Below, in pieces: positions 16,492 through 25,299 of a stretch of 50,591 nucleotides of DNA (position 1 is the stretch's first letter; each line of letters starts with the position of its first letter). The notes below the pieces were generated by a model. It saw only the letters and a program-made list of their open reading frames with translations. It was not told the DNA's origin and searched no databases. A program made the translations under genes and the position numbers. Source of the DNA: Sanguibacter inulinus (lineage in GTDB: Bacteria > Actinomycetota > Actinomycetes > Actinomycetales > Cellulomonadaceae); the NCBI RefSeq assembly GCF_013415325.1, contig NZ_JACBYE010000030.1, forward strand, positions 1-50,591, in the 5' to 3' direction.

Positions 16492-17991
16492 TCATCGCTG
16501 GTTGGAGCGGGCTGCGACCTTGCGCCACTCGCTGTCGAGGTGGGTGAGGAAGGTGTCGACGTCTCCGTCGATGATCAGCTGCTGGAGCATCGGCTGGAGC
16601 GGGACGGCCGCCGGGATCTGGTGGTCGACGTAGCCGATGATCCGGCCCTGCTCGACGTAGTCGTCCAGCCCCGCGAGGTACGGGTTGGTCGACGGGGCTG
16701 CGTCGACGAGCGGGGAGAAGGTCGACTGTGCTGCGCCGTAGGCGTCGACGTTCTCGGGCCGCATCATGTACTCGACGAACTTCTCGACCTCCGCGCGGTG
16801 CGGGGTGTCCCGGCCGATCGCGAGGACCACGTCGACGCCCGTGACGAGCACGGTGTCCTCGGGGTCGTCGGTCACCGGGTACGGGAAGGTGCCGAGGTCG
16901 AGGTCAGGGTTGTTCTCGAGGATGGGCGCGATCGCGTACGTGCCCTGGAGGTACATCGCGGACTCGCCGTCGGCGAAGGCCTTGTTCCCGGCGTTGTAGT
17001 CGCGGCTGTCCCGGTTCGGCTGGTTGTAGGAGAAGAGCGTGACGAGCTTCTCCGTCGCCTCCCTGTAGTCCGTCGAGAATGACGGCTCCGAACCTGGTCC
17101 CGCGTCGGTGCCGAGCGCCCGCAGGTCGTCGAAGAACCCGTCGGGCTGGAGCGCGCCGGCGAGGTTGTTGAAGGACGGCAGCACAGTCCACTGGTCCTTG
17201 AGCGTGCCGTAGAAGGGCGTGACGCCCGCGGCCTGGAAGGTGTCCGCGGCGGCGAGGAGCTCGTCCCAGGTCTGCGGCACCTCGACGTCGTGCTCGGCGA
17301 AGATCGTCTTGTTGTAGATGATGCTCGAGGCCGCGAGCGCGAAGGGCACACCGCTGATCTCGTCGTCGTGCTGGCCGAGGTCGGTGACGATCTTCACCGG
17401 GGCGTCGGCGACGGTGCTCATCACCGGCAGGTCCGTGACGTCCGCGAAGACCCCGGCGCGCGCGAGCTCACCGAAGGTCGCACCCGCGTTGAGGGTCATG
17501 ACGTCGGGGATCTTGTCCTTGACCAGCGGGGTGCGCAGCGCCGTGTCCGCGTTCGGCACGTGGTTCTGCACCACCTCGATCCCCGGGTTCTCCGCCTCGA
17601 AGCCCTCGATGATCTCGTCGAACTGTGCGACGGCCTCAGGCTTGAACTGGAAGAAGTTGAGAGTCACGGTCCCGTCGTCGTCCGGGCCGCAGGCCGCGAG
17701 GGTCCCGACGGCGAGCGCCACGGCGACGAGGCTCGCGGCGGTCCGGGTCGCCCGTCCTGGCCTGGTGGCGGGGAGCGGTCGCCCGGACCGCGCGGGCCGG
17801 GTCCGGCTCCCGGCGGCGCTGGGACCAGAGCGCTGCTCTGTTCCAGACCCGGGTCCGGGTCCAGGTCCAGGCCCAGGCCCGGGGTCGAGCGGGTCCTCGT
17901 GCCCGGCTCCGGGCGAGCGACCGCTCCGGGCCCTCGGCACCCTGTGGGACTCGTCCCGGGTGCTGTGCGGTGTCACGTCGTCGTGCGTCAT
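16492..17991 (-). CDS. Sugar-binding lipoprotein of the ABC importer
   Basis: A 499-aa extracytoplasmic solute-binding protein (family 1, MalE/MsmE-like) that captures oligosaccharides for the permeases. The mature part has the usual two-lobe pattern (NFFQFKPEAVAQFDEII near the start, later YLQGTYAIAPI and TYALP-like blocks). The lipobox LAAC puts the lipidated Cys at residue 101. The start is well supported by a near-perfect AAGGAGG 7 nt before ATG 17991, yet this leaves about 84 residues before the hydrophobic signal core, including a (PG)n run at ~37-48. The core (~85-100) is preceded by basic residues. No later ATG lies before the core; GTG at residue 18 would shorten it little. Follows GH36 by 43 bp. 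Confidence 0.88.
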   Translation of the reverse strand: MTHDDVTPHSTRDESHRVPRARSGRSPGAGHEDPLDPGPGPGPGPGPGSGTEQRSGPSAAGSRTRPARSGRPLPATRPGRATRTAASLVAVALAVGTLAACGPDDDGTVTLNFFQFKPEAVAQFDEIIEGFEAENPGIEVVQNHVPNADTALRTPLVKDKIPDVMTLNAGATFGELARAGVFADVTDLPVMSTVADAPVKIVTDLGQHDDEISGVPFALAASSIIYNKTIFAEHDVEVPQTWDELLAAADTFQAAGVTPFYGTLKDQWTVLPSFNNLAGALQPDGFFDDLRALGTDAGPGSEPSFSTDYREATEKLVTLFSYNQPNRDSRDYNAGNKAFADGESAMYLQGTYAIAPILENNPDLDLGTFPYPVTDDPEDTVLVTGVDVVLAIGRDTPHRAEVEKFVEYMMRPENVDAYGAAQSTFSPLVDAAPSTNPYLAGLDDYVEQGRIIGYVDHQIPAAVPLQPMLQQLIIDGDVDTFLTHLDSEWRKVAARSNQR

Positions 17992-18034
17992 GCTGCGCCT
18001 CCTTGCGCGTGCGGCTGATGTGGGGGGGCTGACC

Positions 18035-20161
18035 TCAGCCGATGAGGATCGCCTCGAGGAGCACGAGCTCCTCGGGGAAGAGCACCGGGGCCTGGATCCC
18101 TGTCGTGGCGAGCGCGCGACCTGTCGTCCGGGTCCCGTCGAGCGCCCAGAGCAGCGGTGACTGCCCTGCTCCGCCGAGCGAGGTGGTCGGGGCGGCGAGC
18201 CGCACCCTGTAGCTGGCGTCGGGGTCGAGGCCGGGCAGGTGGACCCGGCCCGCGGGGTAGGTCGAGCTCGTCGCGGTCTGGGTGTAGGCGTAGAGCGCCC
18301 GTGACCTGTCCTGGGCGACGACGCCCCGCAGGTCCGCGGTCTCGTCGGGCAGGTCGGCGTTGACGACCCGGCCGGAGTGCAGCAGCTGGCGTGCCTGCTT
18401 GTGGGCCTCGACCCAGCGGGCGAGGGCCGCGAGCTGCTCGTCGTCGACAGTCGTGAGGTCCCACTCGATCCCGAGGTGGCCGAAGAACGCGACCCCGGCT
18501 CGCAGGTCGAGCTCGTGGCTGCGGTGGGTGGAGTGCGACCGCGGGCCGCCGACGTGCGCGCCCAGCAGCTCGGGCGGGACCAGCAGTCCCGTGTACCGCT
18601 GGTTGACCAGGCGCTCGAGCGGGTCGATGCAGTCGCTCGTCCAGATCCTGTCGGTCCGCTCGAGGATGCCGAGGTCGACCCGCGCGCCGCCCGAGGCGCA
18701 GGACTCGATCTCCAGGCCCGGGTGCCGGCTCCGCAGCTCGTCGAGCAGCCTGTACAGGGCGAGGGTGTGCTCGTGGACCGCTGCGTGCCCGGTCCGCGCG
18801 TCGCCTGCGCTCGACAGCTCACGGTTGTGGTCCCACTTGAGATAGCTGATCGGGTGCTCGACGAGCAGCGCGTCGAGGCTCGCGAGAATGTAGGCGTAGG
18901 CCCCGGGGTCCGCGAGGTTGAGCACGTGCTGCTGACGACCCTCGACGGGCAGACGTCCCCCGGGCTGGAGGACCCACTCCGGGTGGGCGCGCGCGAGGTC
19001 CGAGTCTGGGTTGACCATCTCCGGCTCGACCCACAGACCGAACTCCATGCCGAGACCACGGACGGCGTCCACGAGAGGCGCGAGACCCTGCGGCCAGACC
19101 ACAGGGTCGACAGTCCAGTCGCCGAGCCCCGCGGTGTCGTCCCGGCGTCCGAGGAACCAGCCGTCGTCCAGCACGAAGCGCTCGACGCCGACAGCAGCAG
19201 CGCGCTCGGCCAACGCCAGGAGCGTCAGGAGGTCGTGGTCGAAGTAGACCGCCTCCCACGTGTTGAGCGTGACCGGGCGAGGTCGCGCAGGGTGCGTGGC
19301 CCGTGCCCGCAGCTCGGTGTGGAAGCGTGCGGCCAGGTCGTCGAGACCGTCCCCCCACGACCCGAGGACCCAGGGCGTGCTGTAGGTCGCGCCCGGGGCG
19401 AGGTCGATCTCCCCGGCCGCGAGGAGCTCGCTCCCCTGGAGCGACGCCTCTGCGGTGATCGTCCGTTCGGCCGCCAGCCTGTGGTTGCCGCTCCACGCCA
19501 CGTGCACGGCGTGCACCCGACCGCGCTCGAAGCCGAACCCGCTCGTCCCCGCGGCGAGCAGGAGCGAGGCGTCTGCACCCGGGCGTCCCTTACGGCTCTC
19601 CCGCAGGTGCGTGCCGACGGTGAAGGCTCGACGCTGCGGTGTGCGCTCGCGGAGGTGGCGTCCAGTGGTGTCCAGGATCTCGGTGGCCTGCGCAGGGACG
19701 GGGAAGGTCGCGGCGAGGGACAGCACCGAGTAGTCGTCGTCGCCGGTGTTGGTGAGCGAGAGGCGCTGCCGGACGAGGCCGGCCCGGGTGACCTCGAGCT
19801 CGACCACGAGCCGCAGCCCGCCGTAGCCGTCCTCGGCGGTGATGGTGGCGGTCGTCTGGTCGGCGTCGATCCCGAGGAGCTCGAAGGACGGAGAGAAGAC
19901 CCTGCCGTTGCGGTGCCCCTCGAGACCGGGTGTGCCCAGCCAGCCGTCAGCGTCGAGCGGGAGGAGGGTCAGGCGCGCCGGGACGTCGAGGCCGCCCGAC
20001 ACGCGCTGCGGGACGGCGGCGAGGGCGAGCCCGTCGAGGTCGGCCTGGTCGAGGTCCCCGAGGTCGTCGCCCCAGTGGACGATCGTCGGGAGACCCGGGG
20101 TGGTCGGGTCGACGACGAGGCTGGTGCCGCCGTCGCGGAGCTGGAAGATGCGTCGCTGCAT
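18035..20161 (-). CDS. GH36 alpha-galactosidase
   Basis: A 708-aa cytoplasmic alpha-galactosidase, first gene of the operon, hydrolysing terminal alpha-galactose from melibiose, raffinose or stachyose-type sugars. The N-terminal beta-supersandwich domain (~1-290) leads into a TIM barrel with FVLDDGWF (~341-348), the nucleophile Asp444 in YLKWDHNRE and the acid/base Asp510 in WTSDCID. The ESCASGGARVD block is also present. A C-terminal beta domain ends the protein. Length fits the ~700-730 aa bacterial group. ATG 20161 is leaderless, preceded by a consensus promoter on the same strand (20169-20197). The divergent ROK gene is the likely regulator. Confidence 0.94.
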   Translation of the reverse strand: MQRRIFQLRDGGTSLVVDPTTPGLPTIVHWGDDLGDLDQADLDGLALAAVPQRVSGGLDVPARLTLLPLDADGWLGTPGLEGHRNGRVFSPSFELLGIDADQTTATITAEDGYGGLRLVVELEVTRAGLVRQRLSLTNTGDDDYSVLSLAATFPVPAQATEILDTTGRHLRERTPQRRAFTVGTHLRESRKGRPGADASLLLAAGTSGFGFERGRVHAVHVAWSGNHRLAAERTITAEASLQGSELLAAGEIDLAPGATYSTPWVLGSWGDGLDDLAARFHTELRARATHPARPRPVTLNTWEAVYFDHDLLTLLALAERAAAVGVERFVLDDGWFLGRRDDTAGLGDWTVDPVVWPQGLAPLVDAVRGLGMEFGLWVEPEMVNPDSDLARAHPEWVLQPGGRLPVEGRQQHVLNLADPGAYAYILASLDALLVEHPISYLKWDHNRELSSAGDARTGHAAVHEHTLALYRLLDELRSRHPGLEIESCASGGARVDLGILERTDRIWTSDCIDPLERLVNQRYTGLLVPPELLGAHVGGPRSHSTHRSHELDLRAGVAFFGHLGIEWDLTTVDDEQLAALARWVEAHKQARQLLHSGRVVNADLPDETADLRGVVAQDRSRALYAYTQTATSSTYPAGRVHLPGLDPDASYRVRLAAPTTSLGGAGQSPLLWALDGTRTTGRALATTGIQAPVLFPEELVLLEAILIG

Positions 20162-20168
20162 GGGTTAT

Positions 20169-20197
20169 TTTCTAGACGAAAGCAATTGGCCTGTCAA
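20169..20197 (-). promoter_or_regulatory. Consensus promoter of the sugar operon
   Basis: On the reverse strand, TTGACA (20197-20192), a 17-bp spacer and TAGAAA (20174-20169), then 7 nt to the ATG at 20161. This is a near-consensus sigma-70 promoter giving a leaderless mRNA. The spacer contains the palindrome CAATTG. A strong promoter of this type needs a repressor to be controlled, which suits the adjacent ROK gene. Confidence 0.75.
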
Positions 20198-20301
20198 GGG
20201 CTGGCACGGTCCGATCAAATCCGCTGCACCTCCGACATACCTCTGAGATCTCGTCAACGAGCCGCGCCGGGTTGGTACGATGATGGAACTTATTCGTCGG
20301 C

Positions 20302-20313
20302 GGATCGCGATCC
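20302..20313. promoter_or_regulatory. 12-bp palindrome, candidate ROK operator
   Basis: GGATCGCGATCC reads the same on both strands and lies in the divergent region, ~25 bp downstream of the candidate TACGAT -10 of the ROK gene. Function is inferred from location only. Confidence 0.3.
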
Positions 20314-20528
20314 CCGCGACACGACAGGTAGGTTGACGGTCGGACCGGCGGAGCAGCACGTCTTCACGCAGAGCCCGGTCGGACCCTGCGCGGTCAGAGC
20401 CTCGGTCGGACGGCGCTCAGACTGACGGTGCCGATCAGGCCGAGGCAGCTCGGCCAGCGCGGGTCCACGGCTGCGCGCGCCGTCTCGCTCGACCCCGAAG
20501 ACCGCCACGACGACGAGGAGGAGCACAG

Positions 20529-21671
20529 ATGAGCGAGGCAGGACCGCCGCCCGCCCCCATCACCGACTCCGGGCGCGACCTCGCGCGCGAGGTGCTCGTC
20601 CACGGACCCATCAGCCGGACCGAGCTCTCCCGCAGGCTCGGCCTGTCCCCCGCGAGCCTGACCCGGCTCTCCAAGACCTTCCTCGACAGCGGGATCCTCG
20701 TCGAAGGCCCCGAGGTGTCCGACGGTGCTGTCGGCCGACCGGTCAAGCCGCTCGACGTCAAGGTCGACGCCCGCCGCTTCGTCGGGATCAAGCTGACAGG
20801 CGAGGACGCCCTCGGCGTGAGCACAGACCTTCGCGCGACCCAGACCGGGTCCGCCTCGTCGCGCCTCGCCTCGACCTCGCTCGACGACGTCCTCGACGCC
20901 GTCGATGCAGTCGTCCAGGCGCTCGGCGGACCGGCCGCCTTCGACGGCATCGGGATCAGCCTCGGCGGCAACGTCTCCGACGGCGTGGTCGACCGCGCGC
21001 CGTTCCTCGGGTGGCGCGGTGTCGACCTCCGCAGCGCTGTCTCCGAGCGCCTGGGGATCCCGTCGACCATCGAGAACGACGTCGTCGCCCTGACCGCCGC
21101 CGAGCACTGGTTCGGAGCCGGGCGAGGCTCGACAGACTTCGCGGTGCTCACCATCGGCGCCGGGGTCGGCTACGGGCTCGTCGTCAACGACCACGTGGTG
21201 CGCACAGCCGACGTGGGCTTCGGCCTGCTGGGGCACTTCCCCCTCGACCCGTCGGGACCGCTCTGCATGGACGGCCACCGCGGCTGCTCGACAGCCATGC
21301 TCACCACGGGGAGCATCTGCGCCCAGGTCTCGGTGGCCCTCGGACACGCCGTCACCTACGACGAGGTCCTCGAGATGGCCGCCGCGCACCACCCCGTGGC
21401 GCGGGCCGTGACCGAGTCCGCCGTGCGGTCGCTCGGCCGGCTGCTGGCCGCCATCACCAACATCGCGCTCGTGAGCACCGTCGTGCTGGCGGGCGAAGGA
21501 GTCGGCCTGGTCGAGAGCCTCGGCGCGGAGCTCGACGCCGCCATCGCTGCGGACCGCGACCCCGACGGCAGCCCCGTCAGCCTCGTCGTCGACGACAGCG
21601 GCTTCGTCCCCTGGGCCCGTGGCGCCGCAGCCGTCGCCATCCAGAGCAGCTTCGGCGTCCTCGGCACCTGA
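20529..21671 (+). CDS. ROK-family transcriptional regulator
   Basis: A 380-aa regulator of the NagC/Mlc/XylR type. The N-terminal winged HTH (~15-60: ISRTELSRRLGLSPASLTRL then the wing) is followed by the ROK domain (~80-370). The region around the sugar and zinc site reads LGHFPLDPSGPLCMDGHRGC (~232-251). Compared with the usual CxCG-x2-GC motif one cysteine is missing, so zinc binding may be altered. It lacks a convincing glucokinase phosphate motif and is a regulator rather than a kinase. A strong GGAGGAG precedes ATG 20529. Divergent from the sugar operon, so it probably represses it until an alpha-galactoside or derived sugar binds (inference). Confidence 0.88.
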   Translation: MSEAGPPPAPITDSGRDLAREVLVHGPISRTELSRRLGLSPASLTRLSKTFLDSGILVEGPEVSDGAVGRPVKPLDVKVDARRFVGIKLTGEDALGVSTDLRATQTGSASSRLASTSLDDVLDAVDAVVQALGGPAAFDGIGISLGGNVSDGVVDRAPFLGWRGVDLRSAVSERLGIPSTIENDVVALTAAEHWFGAGRGSTDFAVLTIGAGVGYGLVVNDHVVRTADVGFGLLGHFPLDPSGPLCMDGHRGCSTAMLTTGSICAQVSVALGHAVTYDEVLEMAAAHHPVARAVTESAVRSLGRLLAAITNIALVSTVVLAGEGVGLVESLGAELDAAIAADRDPDGSPVSLVVDDSGFVPWARGAAAVAIQSSFGVLGT

Positions 21672-21693
21672 CAGCCCGTGCACGGGGCGGGTA

Positions 21694-21747
21694 CGCCGAC
21701 GGGCGGACTCCTCCGGGACGTGTCCCGGTGGAGCCCGCCCGTCGGCG
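21694..21747. terminator. Long bidirectional terminator between ROK and groEL genes
   Basis: An 18-bp outer stem (21694-21711 with 21730-21747, one mismatch) encloses a further inverted repeat (CCGGGA/TCCCGG), giving a 54-nt extended hairpin between convergent genes. Confidence 0.75.
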
Positions 21748-21781
21748 GTGCAGTGCTCGGGCTAGGCCCGGGCGGGCTGGA

Positions 21782-23563
<1,782 letters not shown>

Positions 23564-23571
23564 TGCAATTA

Positions 23572-23598
23572 TTGGCACTCTCGACCCGAGAGTGCAAG
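23572..23598 (-). promoter_or_regulatory. CIRCE element 2 (HrcA operator) of groEL
   Basis: On the groEL strand it reads CTTGCACTC-N9-GAGTGCCAA, each half with a CIRCE core of CACTC/GAGTG. Its start supplies a TTGCAC -35-like hexamer (23597-23592), and an AT-rich AATAAT (23573-23568) 18 bp on is the candidate -10. Centre-to-centre distance to element 1 is 35 bp. Confidence 0.85.
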
Positions 23599-23695
23599 GG
23601 CGGCGGCGCGCCGCGGCGCCCAGGTCGGTACGCCGACGGCGGAACCCGCAGCCGGCACCACCGCGTCGGCACCCGAGCACGCCCAGACGTCCTCG

Positions 23696-23708
23696 TAGAG
23701 TGGACCCG
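23696..23708 (+). promoter_or_regulatory. Leaderless promoter of the GH15-like gene
   Basis: TAGAGT at 23696-23701 ends 7 nt before ATG 23709; no ribosome binding site is visible. Confidence 0.55.
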
Positions 23709-25100
23709 ATGCCAGCGACCGACGACGACGCCTCCGCGAGAACAGCGCACGTCCGTCGCCGGCCGCGCGCCGCGCTGCTCGCGCTCCTGCTCGTCGCAGC
23801 GGTCGTCGTCACCGGCACAGGACGGGCCCTCGAGGTCTGGCCCTTCTCCCCGCGGAACGCGACGGTCGCTCTCTCCTCTGTCGGCATCTCGGTGGCACCC
23901 GACGGCACCCGCACCCCGATCCCGCCGGGCTCGGACGTGCAGTTCCTGCCCGGCAGCCGCGTCGCCGTGGCGAGCCCCGGAGCAGCCACGCAGCCCCAGC
24001 TCGACGCGGCCCAGGAGTCCCGCGACTGGCTCGCCGCCGGCACCGTCCCGGGCGCCGGGACAGACTTCGAGGACATGGCCGTCGACGCGCTCCTCGACGT
24101 CAGGGCGCTGACCCTCGACGACGGGGCCGTCGTGGCCGGGTGGTCGCCGAACTGGCGCTACGCCTGGCCCCGCGACAACGCCTTCGTGGCTGTCGCGCTC
24201 GCCCGCACGGGGCACGTCGAGGACGCACTCACTGTCGTCATGTTCCTCCAGCAGGTGCAAGAGGCCGACGGCTCCTTCGAGGCCCGCTACCTGCCCGACG
24301 GCTCCGGCCCACCCGACGACCGCGGCATCCAGACCGACGCGACAGGGTGGGCCCTGTGGGCCGCGGCGACGGTGATCGCGGAGATCGAGTCGCCCCAGGA
24401 CCGCACCAGCGCGGCTCGCGACCTCGAGCCGTTGCTCGAGCGCAGCCTCGCGCACATCCGCGACCTGACCGACGACGGCACCACGCTCCCCCCGCCGTCC
24501 CCCGACTACTGGGAGGTCGAGACGTCCAAGCAGACCCTCGGGACCAGCGCGCCGCTGCTCATGGCCCTCGCTGCGTCGCCGCCGGCCCTCGACGCCCTCG
24601 GGGACGCCCGAGCGGCACGGGAGGTCGCGACTGTCGCCGAGACCTTCGACGACGTCGTGCACGACGCGTTCGCGCCCGGCTACGGCCGCTACCTCGGAGG
24701 GTCGAGCGTCGACACGGCCGTCGCGTTCCTGCTGCCGCCGTTCTTGCCCGTGACGGCCGACGAGGTCCCCCGCGCTGTCCTGAGCGCCTGGGATGCCGCC
24801 CCCATCCGGATGGCCCGCCCCGGAGGCGGGCTCGCGCCCGGCACGAGCTGGAAGCGCGACGGGATCTCGTGGACACCCACGACGAGCGTCTTCGCCCTCG
24901 CCTCAGCAGGCTTGGGCGACCAGACCGGGGCCGTGCGCTGGCTGACGTGGCTCGACGACCACCGCACGACGCTCGGCTCGATCCCCGAGAAGGTGCTCTT
25001 CGACGGCTCCCCGGCCCAGCTCGCGCCGCTCGCGTGGAGCAGCGCGAACGTGCTGCTCACCCTCGTGCTGCTCGACGAGGCCGAGGCCGGTCGCGGCTGA
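23709..25100 (+). CDS. Membrane-anchored glucoamylase-like protein (GH15 fold)
   Basis: A 463-aa protein with a short basic N-terminus and one hydrophobic anchor or signal segment (~20-37), so the bulk is probably extracytoplasmic. The (alpha/alpha)6-barrel motifs of GH15 are clear: RYAWPRDNAF (~155-164), a QEADGSFEARYLPDG block (~186-200), TDATGWALWAA (~210-220), YWEVE (~265-269, candidate acid Glu) and SIPEKV (~427-432, candidate base Glu). It is smaller than fungal glucoamylase and lacks a starch-binding domain. The reaction is probably exo-hydrolysis of an alpha-glucan or dextran-like chain, but the substrate is uncertain. Start chosen from the leaderless -10. It stands alone, divergent from groEL. 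Confidence 0.75.
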   Translation: MPATDDDASARTAHVRRRPRAALLALLLVAAVVVTGTGRALEVWPFSPRNATVALSSVGISVAPDGTRTPIPPGSDVQFLPGSRVAVASPGAATQPQLDAAQESRDWLAAGTVPGAGTDFEDMAVDALLDVRALTLDDGAVVAGWSPNWRYAWPRDNAFVAVALARTGHVEDALTVVMFLQQVQEADGSFEARYLPDGSGPPDDRGIQTDATGWALWAAATVIAEIESPQDRTSAARDLEPLLERSLAHIRDLTDDGTTLPPPSPDYWEVETSKQTLGTSAPLLMALAASPPALDALGDARAAREVATVAETFDDVVHDAFAPGYGRYLGGSSVDTAVAFLLPPFLPVTADEVPRAVLSAWDAAPIRMARPGGGLAPGTSWKRDGISWTPTTSVFALASAGLGDQTGAVRWLTWLDDHRTTLGSIPEKVLFDGSPAQLAPLAWSSANVLLTLVLLDEAEAGRG

Positions 25101-25192
25101 CACGACCAGCAGGGTCGTCGGACAGCCCGACGCAGCGCTGCCGGTCGCGGCTGACACGACCAGCAGGGTCGTCGGACAGCCCGATGCAGCGC
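25086..25192 (+). repeat. 53-bp tandem duplication over the GH15 stop and terminator
   Basis: Two copies (25086-25138 and 25140-25192, period 54) differ at one base (25131 C, 25185 T). The unit includes the last four sense codons of the GH15 gene, its TGA and a small hairpin. The copy is in frame with the gene, so a read-through ribosome would meet TGA again at 25152-25154. Confidence 0.9.
25102..25172 (+). terminator. Duplicated small hairpins after the GH15-like gene
   Basis: Each duplicated unit carries ACGACC-AGCAG-GGTCGT (25102-25118 and 25156-25172), a 6-bp stem with a 5-nt loop. Confidence 0.5.
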
Positions 25193-25299
25193 GGCGACGA
25201 CGACCCCACAGACCGCGGACCCGGAGACGGTCGGGACCCGCTCGAACAGGCCCGCGGGGCCTGCACGCGCTCAGGCGCCGGCCCGCACCACCGAGAGGT

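Larger units (their letters stand above)
20162..20528. other. Regulatory region between GH36 and ROK genes (367 bp)
   Basis: Locally AT-richer than its surroundings. It holds the operon promoter (20169-20197), a possible forward promoter for the ROK gene with -10 TACGAT at 20276-20281, the palindrome GAGATCTC (20245-20252), a perfect 12-bp palindrome GGATCGCGATCC (20302-20313), and a TTGACG hexamer at 20333-20338. No small ORF with a good ribosome binding site is evident. Confidence 0.5.

Noticed and set aside
15513-16547. Forward ORF across the permease gene
   Set aside because: Highly charged His/Arg/Glu-rich shadow of a membrane protein gene; no motif or ribosome binding site.
18377-20425. 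682-codon forward ORF opposite GH36
   Set aside because: Antisense shadow of a gene with intact GH36 catalytic motifs; composition is low-complexity Glu/Arg/Val/Asp.
25086-25192. Repeat pair as a CRISPR fragment
   Set aside because: Only two copies, no spacer (1 bp between them), and the unit includes coding sequence; no cas genes.
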